Virus record (IMG/VR): IMGVR_UViG_3300042465_002555
Span: 1 to 35,040 of that record
DNA length: 35,040 nucleotides
Direction: 5' to 3' (one strand)
Origin: a virus
Under the pieces are notes generated by a model that did not search any database, had not been told where the DNA came from, and was given only the letters and a program-made list of their open reading frames with translations. Made by a program: the position numbers and the translations under genes. This document shows positions 17,508-23,519 of this stretch, piece by piece (within the stretch, counting starts at the first letter, position 1; every line of letters begins with the position of its first letter).

Positions 17508-17615
17508 ATGGACATGTCATTCGGTATTGATACGCTTCTCACCGTCGTTGCAGGCATCTTCGCCATCATCGGCGTATGGACGCAGTTGAGTAACCGACTG
17601 GCTCAAAAATCCTAA
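17508..17615 (+). CDS. 35-aa single-span membrane protein
   Basis: The short frame begins MDMSFGIDTLLTVVAGIFAI and continues IGVWTQLSNRL, giving one strong transmembrane segment at about residues 8-24 and a short polar tail. It fits tightly between two genes (5 bases after one stop, 3 before the next start). A holin, antiholin or superinfection-related role is possible. Length and hydrophobicity are visible; function is not. Confidence 0.6.
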   Translation: MDMSFGIDTLLTVVAGIFAIIGVWTQLSNRLAQKS

Positions 17616-17618
17616 ATA

Positions 17619-17927
17619 ATGTCACCACCTGACGTTCTATCGCTTAAACTAGAGATGCTTCACAGCGATGTTGTGGAGGTTAAAACCGCGCTCAATAAGC
17701 TATCTGAGGCAATCACTAAATTGGCACTGGTTGAACAGCAACAGGCGCAAACTGCTGACGCTTTGGAACGTGCCTTTAAGACCATATCCAAGATTGATGA
17801 CCGCTTGTCTGCGCTTGAACTAGCTGCGCCAAAGCACAAGGAAACATCTGGCTGGATGGATAGGTTTATCCTTGCTGTTATCGTGGCTGCAATGGGCTTT
17901 ATCGGCACTAAGCTTGGCGCACTGTAA
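17619..17927 (+). CDS. Coiled-coil membrane-anchored protein (XhlA-like build)
   Basis: This 102-aa protein has a helical coiled coil (about residues 5-70), a polar linker and a C-terminal transmembrane segment (FILAVIVAAMGFIGTKLG). Phage proteins of this build, such as hemolysin XhlA-type accessory proteins, often work with a holin or anchor at the inner membrane near lysis genes. With the 35-aa membrane protein before it, it may form a lysis accessory pair. The stop overlaps the next start (TAATG). Confidence 0.6.
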   Translation: MSPPDVLSLKLEMLHSDVVEVKTALNKLSEAITKLALVEQQQAQTADALERAFKTISKIDDRLSALELAAPKHKETSGWMDRFILAVIVAAMGFIGTKLGAL

Positions 17928-18211
17928 TGGCGGCAAAAGACCCTAAGCTAAAGAAGGTAGGTGTTGAGGGTTATAACAAACCCAAGCGCACACCCAGCCA
18001 TCCGACTAAAAGCCATGTTGTCGTGGCTAAAGAAGGCGATAAGGTCAAAACAATTCGCTTTGGTCAACAGGGTGTTTCTGGTTCACCACCTAGGGCAGGG
18101 GAAAGCAAGGCTGACAAAGCGCGAAGGGCATCATTCAAAGCGCGTCATGCTGAGAATATCGCTAAGGGCAAAATGTCGGCTGCATATTGGGCAGACAAGG
18201 TTAAGTGGTAG
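17927..18211 (+). CDS. DUF6321 family conserved basic protein
   Basis: This 94-aa, strongly basic protein carries the hallmark strings KRTPSHPTKSHVVVAKEGDK and GKMSAAYWADKVKW, seen in a widely shared small phage family (DUF6321). The conserved C-terminus and basic charge suggest nucleic-acid binding, but no function is established to my knowledge. It is followed by another conserved small basic gene, a pair often found together. Confidence 0.75.
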   Translation: MAAKDPKLKKVGVEGYNKPKRTPSHPTKSHVVVAKEGDKVKTIRFGQQGVSGSPPRAGESKADKARRASFKARHAENIAKGKMSAAYWADKVKW

Positions 18212-18220
18212 GAGCTAACG

Positions 18221-18364
18221 ATGCCGTTGATTAAAGGCTACTCACCCAAAAGCGTGTCCAAGAATATCAAGCGCGAAATGAAAAGCGGCAAGAGCCAAAA
18301 GCAATCCGTTGCCATCGCGCTATCGGTAGCAGAGGAAGCCAAGAAGAAGCGCAGGAAGCGTTAG
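18221..18364 (+). CDS. DUF6496 family small basic protein
   Basis: This 47-aa protein reads MPLIKGYSPKSVSKNIKREM, then KSGKSQKQSVAIALSVAEEA and a basic tail, matching the DUF6496 pattern (K..SQKQ.VAIAL..A). SD is TAGGAGCTAACG. Its stop overlaps, tail to tail, the stop of the minus-strand gene at 18361-18504. Function unknown. Confidence 0.75.
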   Translation: MPLIKGYSPKSVSKNIKREMKSGKSQKQSVAIALSVAEEAKKKRRKR

Positions 18365-18504
18365 CCCCAGATAGCGTAATAGATTACATAGAGCCAACCA
18401 AGGCATCCGTGCAACATTGCCCACAATATGCTTTGATTGATGCTCCAGCTAATTGCTACAGATAGGCTTGTGCCTACTACCCCAAACGCCTGTCCTAACG
18501 TCAT
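18361..18504 (-). CDS. 47-aa minus-strand membrane protein
   Basis: On the minus strand an ATG at 18504 opens a 47-codon frame (MTLGQAFGVVGTSLSVAISW, then a second hydrophobic half ending GWLYVIYYAIWG). It has two hydrophobic segments and the string WSINQSILWAMLHGCLGWLY. This resembles a small, widespread membrane protein type with a pattern like SW..N.SI.WA.LHG..GW.YV.Y. AAGGGCG precedes the start. It is the only minus-strand gene in the late region and is convergent with DUF6496 (stops overlap). Function unknown; a membrane or superinfection role is inference. Confidence 0.65.
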   Translation of the reverse strand: MTLGQAFGVVGTSLSVAISWSINQSILWAMLHGCLGWLYVIYYAIWG

Positions 18505-18573
18505 ATTTACGCCCTTGTGTTAAGAAAATGTAGTTTCTTGTGCATATCGCAAAAACTTGTTAAGGCAATCGTC
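18505..18573. promoter_or_regulatory. Short divergent intergenic region before the endolysin
   Basis: This 69-base gap separates the leftward membrane gene from the rightward endolysin, so it should hold at least one promoter. I see AAGAAA...TTTCTT (18522-18527 / 18534-18539), a small inverted repeat, and TTAAGGCA as the endolysin SD. No clean -35/-10 pair is visible. Confidence 0.35.
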
Positions 18574-19062
18574 ATGAAAAATTCCACTCCCCGTTGGGTG
18601 CGAACGGCACAAAGCTTCAATGGCTTGCGCGAAGTGCGTGGCCCTAAGCATAATAACATCATTATTGGCTGGCTCGACAAGCTTAGTGCTTGGTGGCGCG
18701 ATGATGAAACGCCTTGGTGCGGTGTCTTTGTTGCCTACTGCATGAAAGAGGCGGGATTACCATATCCTAAAATGTATATGAGGGCTAAGGAATGGGTTGG
18801 ATACGGTTCATTGCTGCGCCGTGACCGCTTGGCAGTTGGGGCCATATTGGTTTTTGACCGCGCTGGTGGCGGACATGTTGGCTTCTATGTTGGCGAGGAC
18901 GCAGGACATTATTTTGTTCTTGGCGGCAACCAAGGGAATGCGGTAAATGTAATGAAGTTAGGCAAGAGCAGACTGATAGCATCACGCTGGCCCAAGGGTG
19001 AGCCTGTTATTGGAAAGCCTGTCTATATGAATGGTGGGACTGTTTCCACCAATGAAGCGTGA
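18574..19062 (+). CDS. Endolysin, NlpC/P60-like peptidase (TIGR02594 type)
   Basis: This 162-aa protein should cleave cell-wall peptide bonds at lysis. The catalytic Cys lies in ETPWCGVFVAYC (Cys49), the His in GGGHVGFYVGE (His101), and a third polar residue in LGGNQGNAVNV (Asn119). This order and length match the TIGR02594 family of small phage peptidases. ATG at 18574 is chosen because of the upstream TTAAGGCA and family length; an in-frame GTG 57 bases earlier adds a segment with no family likeness. No signal peptide, so export relies on the holin. Confidence 0.85.
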   Translation: MKNSTPRWVRTAQSFNGLREVRGPKHNNIIIGWLDKLSAWWRDDETPWCGVFVAYCMKEAGLPYPKMYMRAKEWVGYGSLLRRDRLAVGAILVFDRAGGGHVGFYVGEDAGHYFVLGGNQGNAVNVMKLGKSRLIASRWPKGEPVIGKPVYMNGGTVSTNEA

Positions 19063-19072
19063 AGGATATATT

Positions 19073-19258
19073 ATGAAGATTGTATCTTGGATAGCAAATC
19101 GTTTGAAAGAGCCTAGCACATACGCAGGGTTCGCAGGAATGGCATTGGCTTTTGGCTTGTCTGACGCAGAGTGGGCAGCGGTATCCACTGCGGCTGCTGG
19201 TGTAGCTGGTCTTGTCGCTATGCTTTTGTCTGATACATCTGCGGAAGTCGCAGAGTAA
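19073..19258 (+). CDS. Holin-like small membrane protein
   Basis: This 61-aa protein begins MKIVSWIANRLKEPSTYAGF and has two short hydrophobic segments (about residues 17-27 and 31-50, GMALAFGLSD and AVSTAAAGVAGLVAMLL), then a polar tail. SD GAAGGA lies 7 bases before ATG 19073. Position between endolysin and spanins makes it the best holin candidate. The stop overlaps the spanin start (TAATG). Confidence 0.7.
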   Translation: MKIVSWIANRLKEPSTYAGFAGMALAFGLSDAEWAAVSTAAAGVAGLVAMLLSDTSAEVAE

Positions 19259-19470
19259 TGAAGCTCTTGACGGCCCTACTGGGTGTTTTGAACAAGTTGT
19301 TGGGACTTTGGACGGAGCATCGTTGGAAGCGGCAGGGCCGTCAAGAAACCATCAAAGAAATGAACGAGGCTATCAATGAGCAAATTGCACTTGGCGAAGC
19401 TGCCATTGTTATTCCTGACCCTGAGCGCACTGAGCGGTTGCGCGACCGTTTCGACCGTTCCCGTAAATAG
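19258..19470 (+). CDS. Inner-membrane spanin, Rz-like
   Basis: This 70-aa protein has a short hydrophobic N-terminus (LLTALLGVLNKLLGLW) followed by a charged helical region (RQETIKEMNEAINEQIALGE), the layout of a short i-spanin with an N-in anchor and periplasmic coiled coil. It contains the start of a lipoprotein gene in the +1 frame, the classical nested Rz/Rz1 pattern. It is shorter than lambda Rz (153 aa), so the complex would be compact. Assigned mainly from context. Confidence 0.65.
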   Translation: MKLLTALLGVLNKLLGLWTEHRWKRQGRQETIKEMNEAINEQIALGEAAIVIPDPERTERLRDRFDRSRK

Positions 19471-19600
19471 CTATTGCGCTATTGCTAAACCTATCACCTA
19501 TGACGCAACAAAAGACACGCCCGAAACTGTGGCGGAAATAGAACACCACAATGGTGTTTTTGTTTGTCTTTGCGAGGATGATTGTCCGAAAGGCAAGTAA
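19376..19600 (+). CDS. Outer-membrane lipoprotein spanin, Rz1-like
   Basis: This 74-aa frame begins inside the i-spanin gene (+1 frame, ATG 19376) and runs 130 bases past it. It has a clear lipoprotein signal: basic start, LLFLTLSALSGC lipobox with Cys22, giving a mature lipoprotein of 53 residues. The mature part contains four further Cys and an acidic end. It would pair with the i-spanin to fuse inner and outer membranes at lysis. It lacks the Pro-rich region of lambda Rz1. Confidence 0.78.
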   Translation: MSKLHLAKLPLLFLTLSALSGCATVSTVPVNSYCAIAKPITYDATKDTPETVAEIEHHNGVFVCLCEDDCPKGK

Positions 19601-20782
19601 ATGTCAGGCGTTCCTTTGAAAATAGACGAAGCATTATTTGCTTATGCCACTCCTCGCCAACGTGAAATGCTTGAGGCAATTAATCTGCATGGAAGTGCGT
19701 TAGCTGCATCTCTTGCGTTAAATATGAATAAAGGTGCTGCCAGCGATGCTTACAACGCAGTCGTAAAGAAAGCTGCTCGTTTTGGTTACTCACCAGAGCA
19801 TGACTTTACTCGCCCCGTTCCAGAGGGCTATGTAGCCAAGGGCGTAAGCACCTACTACAACGCTGAAGGCAAGCCAGCAGGACAATGGGTAAAGGCATCC
19901 CTTAGCCATGAGGCTCTTGTAGACGCCATGAGGGAGGCTGTAGAAGGTTTTAAGGACGAAATACCGCCAGCGGTATCAATTACTGCTCCAGCGGCTTCAG
20001 ATGAGCATCTGTGCAACCTTTACACGTTCACGGACTACCACCTTGGGATGCTGGCATGGCATAAAGAAGGCGGGAGCGATTGGAACATCTCCATAGCAGA
20101 GCGCACAATCATTGCTGCGCTGCAACAAATGATAGAACAAAGCCCCAAGGCTCACACGGCAGTCATCAATATCCAAGGCGACTTTTTGCATACAGATGGC
20201 AAGACGCCCGTCACACCAGCATCAAAGCACGTTCTGGATGCTGACAGCCGCTTTCCCAAGATACGCAAGTCGGCAATTCGCGTCATTCGCTCAATGGTGG
20301 CAATGTCATTGCTGCGTCATCAAGACGTTCATCTGGTTATCGCTGAAGGTAACCATGACGAAGAAAGTGCTGGCTGGCTGGCTGACCTGTTTTGTGTCCA
20401 TTACGAAGATGAGCCTCGCGTCACCGTAAACGATAGCGTCCTGCCGTTCTATGTCTTTGAGTGGGGCAACACCATGCTAGGCATCCATCACGGCCACAAG
20501 GTCAAGAACGAGTCCCTACCGCTGCTGTTTGCCGCACAGTTTCCGCAAGAATGGGGCAGGACTACCCGCCGCGAGATACACTGCGGACATCGCCACCACA
20601 GGGACGAAAAGGAATACAACGGCGTTACGGTGGTGCAACATCCAACCTTAGCCGCTAGGGACGCTTATGCCGCCCGTGGTGGCTGGATTGCAGACAGGGC
20701 GGCATGGGCTATAACGTATCATAAAAGGTTCGGTGCTGTAGGCAGGGTTATGATTACCACCGAAATGCTTGAGGCAAACTAA
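19601..20782 (+). CDS. Calcineurin-like metallophosphoesterase with N-terminal HTH-like region
   Basis: This 393-aa protein has the two-metal phosphoesterase motifs in order: TDYHLG (Asp145, His147), GDFLHTDG (Asp194), EGNHDE (Asn251, His252, Asp253), GIHHGHK (about 294-300) and CGHRHH (about 328-333). Residues 15-65 (RQREMLEAINLHGSALAASLAL...) look like a helix-turn-helix. It follows the spanin stop directly. Phosphoesterases of this class act on DNA ends, RNA or nucleotides; the HTH suggests a DNA substrate. Its place at the end of the late block, convergent with the early block with no gap, is unusual. Exact substrate unknown. Confidence 0.8.
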   Translation: MSGVPLKIDEALFAYATPRQREMLEAINLHGSALAASLALNMNKGAASDAYNAVVKKAARFGYSPEHDFTRPVPEGYVAKGVSTYYNAEGKPAGQWVKASLSHEALVDAMREAVEGFKDEIPPAVSITAPAASDEHLCNLYTFTDYHLGMLAWHKEGGSDWNISIAERTIIAALQQMIEQSPKAHTAVINIQGDFLHTDGKTPVTPASKHVLDADSRFPKIRKSAIRVIRSMVAMSLLRHQDVHLVIAEGNHDEESAGWLADLFCVHYEDEPRVTVNDSVLPFYVFEWGNTMLGIHHGHKVKNESLPLLFAAQFPQEWGRTTRREIHCGHRHHRDEKEYNGVTVVQHPTLAARDAYAARGGWIADRAAWAITYHKRFGAVGRVMITTEMLEAN

Positions 20783-21046
20783 TTAGCGTAAAGCTTCATT
20801 CACGCGACCAATATTGACGTTGAATTGGTTCGCTATCTTTTGCTGCGTTGCCTCTGGATTGGCTGCATAATATACGCGCATCGCTTGTATAACGTCTGGC
20901 GTGATGGGCTGGCTGCTATTAGGGCGGCGACCATTTGTAAACACCTTCTTCTTATAGACCGTATGCCCAAGCTGCTCTAGCTTATCTAAAAAGTCAGTAG
21001 CGGTTTCTTGATTAAAATACCCTGTCTTAATTAATATCTCAATCAT
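20783..21046 (-). CDS. Small HTH protein, last gene of the leftward operon
   Basis: This 87-aa protein has a C-terminal helix-turn-helix-like region (DVIQAMRVYYAANPEATQQK followed by IANQFNVNIGRVNEAL). The N-terminal half (MIEILIKTGYFNQETATDFL) is mixed alpha/beta. SD AAGGAACAAGGCAA precedes the ATG. Its stop touches the stop of the metallophosphoesterase with no room for a terminator. Probably DNA binding; regulator versus other role not decidable. Confidence 0.65.
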   Translation of the reverse strand: MIEILIKTGYFNQETATDFLDKLEQLGHTVYKKKVFTNGRRPNSSQPITPDVIQAMRVYYAANPEATQQKIANQFNVNIGRVNEALR

Positions 21047-21058
21047 TTGCCTTGTTCC

Positions 21059-21142
21059 TTATACTAATTTGGTAATAAATTTAACGCCTTCAACAATGCG
21101 GCACTTGGACACCTTGCCCTTGCTAATTATGTAACGCTTCAT
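21059..21142 (-). CDS. 27-aa basic peptide ORF
   Basis: The ATG at 21142 overlaps the stop of the upstream gene (ATGA), and the frame (MKRYIISKGKVSKCRIVEGV and 7 more residues) ends 12 bases before the next start. Coupling on both sides and a peptide-like composition support expression. No homologue recognised. Confidence 0.5.
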   Translation of the reverse strand: MKRYIISKGKVSKCRIVEGVKFITKLV

Positions 21143-21459
21143 GCGCTTTGTTCCTTTACTGCACTGACAATCTCAATCGCCCTCGCTGATGTAATGCTTT
21201 TCCATTCGCACCATGCGCCACAGCCGCACTCGCCTTCATTACGAGCAAAGCAATCGCACTTCTTAGCGTCAGCTTCTAACGCATTGACAGCGGCTTCTAT
21301 GCCAGCGGCATATCCTGACTGCCATTCGGCTGCCGCATCTTTAAGACTATTGTCTGAGGCGTCATCATAACCACAAGTGCAAGTGTAATCCCTGCCAGCG
21401 CATCCTCGCTGATGGTCTGTCAGTTGCTCTATTGATTGGCGTAGTCGCTCATTGGTCAT
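21139..21459 (-). CDS. Cys-rich small protein, possible zinc binding
   Basis: This 106-aa protein has two Cys clusters: CAGRDYTCTCGYDDA (about residues 20-34) and CDCFARNEGECGCGAWCEW (about 68-86). The spacing suggests one or two metal-binding knuckles. ATGA overlaps join it to both neighbours. No known family recognised; a host-takeover or anti-defence role is only a guess from the setting. Confidence 0.65.
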   Translation of the reverse strand: MTNERLRQSIEQLTDHQRGCAGRDYTCTCGYDDASDNSLKDAAAEWQSGYAAGIEAAVNALEADAKKCDCFARNEGECGCGAWCEWKSITSARAIEIVSAVKEQSA

Positions 21460-21851
21460 TGCCCCTTCTCCCGTATCTCCAGCCCCACGGCGTCCAGTGC
21501 TGCGCGGATTTCTTTCGCCATGCGAACTTCACTAATGTCGCCGTCAGGTTGTGCGTAAATCACTTCATTGATGACGCGCACCAGCGGGTCAGGCTTGGTC
21601 TTGGGGATGATGAAGCGTTCGAGAATTGGGCGTATCCTAACTTCGCAATCATGCTCCGCCATTTCTAGTAGAACCTTCATAGCCGACAACACCGCATCGC
21701 TCACCTCTTGCTTGAAGGCTTCGTGCTGTTCGATGGCGCGGAATAGGGCTTCGTGCGCCGATACGAGACGGTCAATGTTCCTGTTCAGGGCTCCTCGTTC
21801 GCTTAGCACCTGACTAAACAGCGATTGCGCTTTTTGTTCAATGTCGGTCAT
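21456..21851 (-). CDS. Unrecognised helical protein in the leftward operon
   Basis: This 131-aa, mostly alpha-helical protein begins MTDIEQKAQSLFSQVLSERG. Long amphipathic helices span residues 1-80, and the end EIRAALDAVGLEIREKGQ is helical too. SD CAGGAGCAAAGCAA precedes the ATG, which overlaps the upstream stop (ATGA). I do not recognise a family. Confidence 0.65.
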   Translation of the reverse strand: MTDIEQKAQSLFSQVLSERGALNRNIDRLVSAHEALFRAIEQHEAFKQEVSDAVLSAMKVLLEMAEHDCEVRIRPILERFIIPKTKPDPLVRVINEVIYAQPDGDISEVRMAKEIRAALDAVGLEIREKGQ

Positions 21852-21982
21852 TTGCTTTGCTCCTGTTCCTTTGCCCTACGCTCTGCAAATGTTAAACCAT
21901 CAACCCCGCGCAAAGGCCATGCGCTGTCAGATGATACACGGTGCTTCTTGCCCATAGGGGCTGCTTGCTGTGCCTTAATCAT
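21848..21982 (-). CDS. 44-aa protein of the leftward operon
   Basis: The start at 21982 is set by its ATGA overlap with the upstream membrane-peptide stop (21979-21982); an ATG 66 bases further up would run through that gene. The protein begins MIKAQQAAPMGKKHRVSSDS and ends FAERRAKEQEQSK. Basic and polar, no domain recognised. Confidence 0.55.
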   Translation of the reverse strand: MIKAQQAAPMGKKHRVSSDSAWPLRGVDGLTFAERRAKEQEQSK

Positions 21983-22074
21983 GACCACACCGGATTTTCT
22001 GTGAGAAACATAATAATCATAAATGCCAGCCATATTGCGACTAGCCAAAATTGTGTTTTTGATACCTTTTGCAT
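21979..22074 (-). CDS. 31-aa membrane peptide
   Basis: The ATG at 22074 is preceded by GGGAGGCATAAG. The peptide MQKVSKTQFWLVAIWLAFMI followed by IMFLTENPVWS has one clear transmembrane segment (about residues 9-24). It sits between two coupled genes and is itself ATGA-coupled to the next. Early membrane peptides like this often act in host takeover or superinfection exclusion; no direct evidence here. Confidence 0.55.
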   Translation of the reverse strand: MQKVSKTQFWLVAIWLAFMIIMFLTENPVWS

Positions 22075-22075
22075 C

Positions 22076-22327
22076 TTATGCCTCCCGTTGAATGTAAAGT
22101 GCTTCGTCGAGCAATTCGTTTTGGATGTCGCGCAACTGGTTAATCCGTGCGTAGTGCTTGTCGCGGTCTGCAACGCACTGGCTAAGGTCGCGTGGGTAAT
22201 CCCTGCCATTCGGCGTTACCAGCTTAAGTGCCTTAATAACGCCTTCCAGTGCGTCGATTGCATCAATGCGGCCTCGCATTAAATCCTCTTTGCTGGAGCC
22301 GTTGATGTTGATGGTTGGCTTAATCAT
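22076..22327 (-). CDS. Conserved small phage protein (IKPTININGSS type)
   Basis: This 83-aa protein begins MIKPTININGSSKEDLMRGR and contains VTPNGRDYPRDL, followed by helices with HYARINQLRDIQNELLDEAL. I recognise this as a recurring small phage protein in alphaproteobacterial and other phages, with an I.PT.NINGTS..DL.. start and an ..PHGRDY core, but without known function. The start is fixed by an ATGA overlap with the upstream zinc-ribbon gene. Confidence 0.7.
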   Translation of the reverse strand: MIKPTININGSSKEDLMRGRIDAIDALEGVIKALKLVTPNGRDYPRDLSQCVADRDKHYARINQLRDIQNELLDEALYIQREA

Positions 22328-22509
22328 GCTGCTAACTCCTGAAGCATTTTTTCGAATGTGTCGTGCCATGCCGCTTCTTCTGCTAATTGCTCTGCGTTTG
22401 CCTTATCCCAAATTGCTGGAACACCGCAGCTTTTGCAAACGCGCTTGCGTCCGTAAGCCTTGCCACCGCAGCAGCGGCAAAATTTCAATGTTGAAGTTGT
22501 ATGTGTCAT
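22324..22509 (-). CDS. Small zinc-ribbon-like protein
   Basis: This 61-aa protein has CRCCGGKAYGRKRVCKSCG (residues 11-29), two Cys pairs typical of a zinc knuckle or ribbon, then a helix-rich acidic tail. It is the first gene of the downstream leftward operon, preceded by AAGGAGACTACC and the promoter/leader at 22521-22600. Probably a nucleic-acid or protein adaptor; function unknown. Confidence 0.65.
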   Translation of the reverse strand: MTHTTSTLKFCRCCGGKAYGRKRVCKSCGVPAIWDKANAEQLAEEAAWHDTFEKMLQELAA

Positions 22510-22526
22510 GGTAGTCTCCTTAAATG

Positions 22527-22541
22527 GCGGGGCGTGGCCCC
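22527..22541 (-). promoter_or_regulatory. Leader hairpin of the downstream leftward operon
   Basis: The 15-base element (minus strand GGGGCCACGCCCCGC) folds as GGGGC-CAC-GCCCC. It lies between the promoter and the SD. An identical 15-mer occurs at 28719-28733 in another minus-strand leader, and a related hairpin sits at 28871-28893 in a plus-strand leader. The repeat across three leaders points to a common RNA-level control or stability element. Confidence 0.6.
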
Positions 22542-22553
22542 TTGCTGATAATC

Positions 22554-22596
22554 ATTCTATAAACGCGATAAATTATAAATAAAAGCGTTTTTTTCA
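22554..22596 (-). promoter_or_regulatory. Early promoter A (leftward), A-tract/ACGC module
   Basis: Read on the minus strand: TGAAAAAAACGC, then TTTTAT (-35, 22579-22584), a 17-base spacer and TATAGAAT (-10, 22554-22561). The A-tract plus ACGC box followed by a TTTACA-like -35 recurs at 26268-26280, 28786-28801 and 28829-28844. It drives the eight small genes 22509 to 20783. Confidence 0.65.
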
Positions 22597-22604
22597 TTAC
22601 GCAT

Positions 22605-22641
22605 AAAAAAGACGGGCCGCACAATGCAAACCCGCCCTTTT
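22605..22641 (-). terminator. Rho-independent terminator of the ssb operon
   Basis: On the minus strand, GGCGGG (22631-22636) pairs with CCCGTC (22611-22616), extended by flanking AAAAG/TTTTTT pairs, with a 14-nt loop and a T6 run. It lies just after the last gene of the recombination operon and before promoter A, so the two leftward operons are separate units. Confidence 0.7.
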
Positions 22642-22644
22642 CCG

Positions 22645-22875
22645 TCACAAAAGCAATCTTTGTGGTATCTGTAAAATCCAACCATAATTGATGGCAGTCT
22701 GCACAAAACGCTCTTTGTCTAATGCGTGCTGGCCTGTTGTCAGTTGCGCTTTCAAAAGTGCCTTACTGGATTGCGTCACTGTTTCATTATAGTGTCGTGA
22801 CAGCCATTCCTGACGGCTACTCATGGGCCTTAGTTTGCGCCTGTGTTCTAAATTAAGCCGCGAGCCTCTTGTCAT
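22645..22875 (-). CDS. Small basic protein downstream of ssb
   Basis: This 76-aa basic protein begins MTRGSRLNLEHRRKLRPMSS and continues RQEWLSRHYNETVTQSSKAL. ATG at 22875 follows GGCCGGAGATAACT with good spacing; a TTG 18 bases upstream overlapping the ssb stop is the alternative. Last gene before the terminator. No family recognised. Confidence 0.6.
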   Translation of the reverse strand: MTRGSRLNLEHRRKLRPMSSRQEWLSRHYNETVTQSSKALLKAQLTTGQHALDKERFVQTAINYGWILQIPQRLLL

Positions 22876-22889
22876 AGTTATCTCCGGCC

Positions 22890-23273
22890 TCAAAATGGAA
22901 CATTCGTATCGTCAAGGTCATTGTCCCAAGTGGTATGCGAACCGCCGCCAGCTTGCGCTTGTGAACCGCTATCGGCTTGGGCCTGTGAGCGTGGGCCTGT
23001 GTCGATGCTGCCAACGCGCACGTTGAATTGCGGCTTGCCTTCGTATTCGTCGTGCGTCAATTCGCCTGAGATAAAGACTTTGGTTCCCTTGGTCAGTCCA
23101 CCAGCAAATGCCTCTGCGGCCTTGCCCCACAAGCTGCAACGATACCAAACGCTACCAGCATCCTTGCCATAGCCATTCTTTACGCCAACATTGAAGCTAA
23201 GGACTTTGCTGTCGCGGGTGTCGCGCAATTCAGCATCTTTTCCGATGTTGCCTGAAATTGTGATATTTTGCAT
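22890..23273 (-). CDS. ssb: Single-stranded DNA-binding protein
   Basis: This 127-aa OB-fold protein begins MQNITISGNIGKDAELRDTR and has the SSB core (VLSFNVGVKNGYGKD, WYRCSLWGKAAEAF, GTKVFISGELTHDEYEGKPQ). A Gln/Ala/Gly-rich linker leads to an acidic tip ending DLDDTNVPF, the classical protein-interaction tail. It protects ssDNA during phage replication and annealing and fits with the exonuclease and annealing genes in the same operon. SD AAAGGAGAATATCA. Confidence 0.92.
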   Translation of the reverse strand: MQNITISGNIGKDAELRDTRDSKVLSFNVGVKNGYGKDAGSVWYRCSLWGKAAEAFAGGLTKGTKVFISGELTHDEYEGKPQFNVRVGSIDTGPRSQAQADSGSQAQAGGGSHTTWDNDLDDTNVPF

Positions 23274-23285
23274 TGATATTCTCCT

Positions 23286-23519
23286 TTATAGCCCAAGGGC
23301 AGTTAAATATGTGTCAAGCACCGCTTGATACTCTGCGCGGTCGTTATCTTCCATTGCACGAAGGCGGATAACTGCGCGAACGATTTTGGCATCGTAACCA
23401 TGCGCTTTTGTTTCGTTGTAAACATCGCGGATGTCATCCTGAATGCCCTTCTTTTCTTCGTTCAAACGCTCGATACGCTCAATCAAAAGGCGTAGCTGTT
23501 CGGTATGTGGTTCACTCAT
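23286..23519 (-). CDS. GapR-like (DUF2312/UPF0335) DNA-binding protein
   Basis: This 77-aa protein has the family core LRLLIERIERLNEEKKGIQD, DIRDVYNETKAHGYDAKIVR and an IRLRAMEDNDR segment. GapR in alphaproteobacteria is a nucleoid protein that binds overtwisted DNA ahead of polymerases and stimulates topoisomerases. A phage copy next to ssb could support fork or transcription progress on phage DNA; that role is inferred. ATG 23519 has GGAG 8 bases upstream. It overlaps the ninB stop by 8 bases. Confidence 0.85.
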   Translation of the reverse strand: MSEPHTEQLRLLIERIERLNEEKKGIQDDIRDVYNETKAHGYDAKIVRAVIRLRAMEDNDRAEYQAVLDTYLTALGL

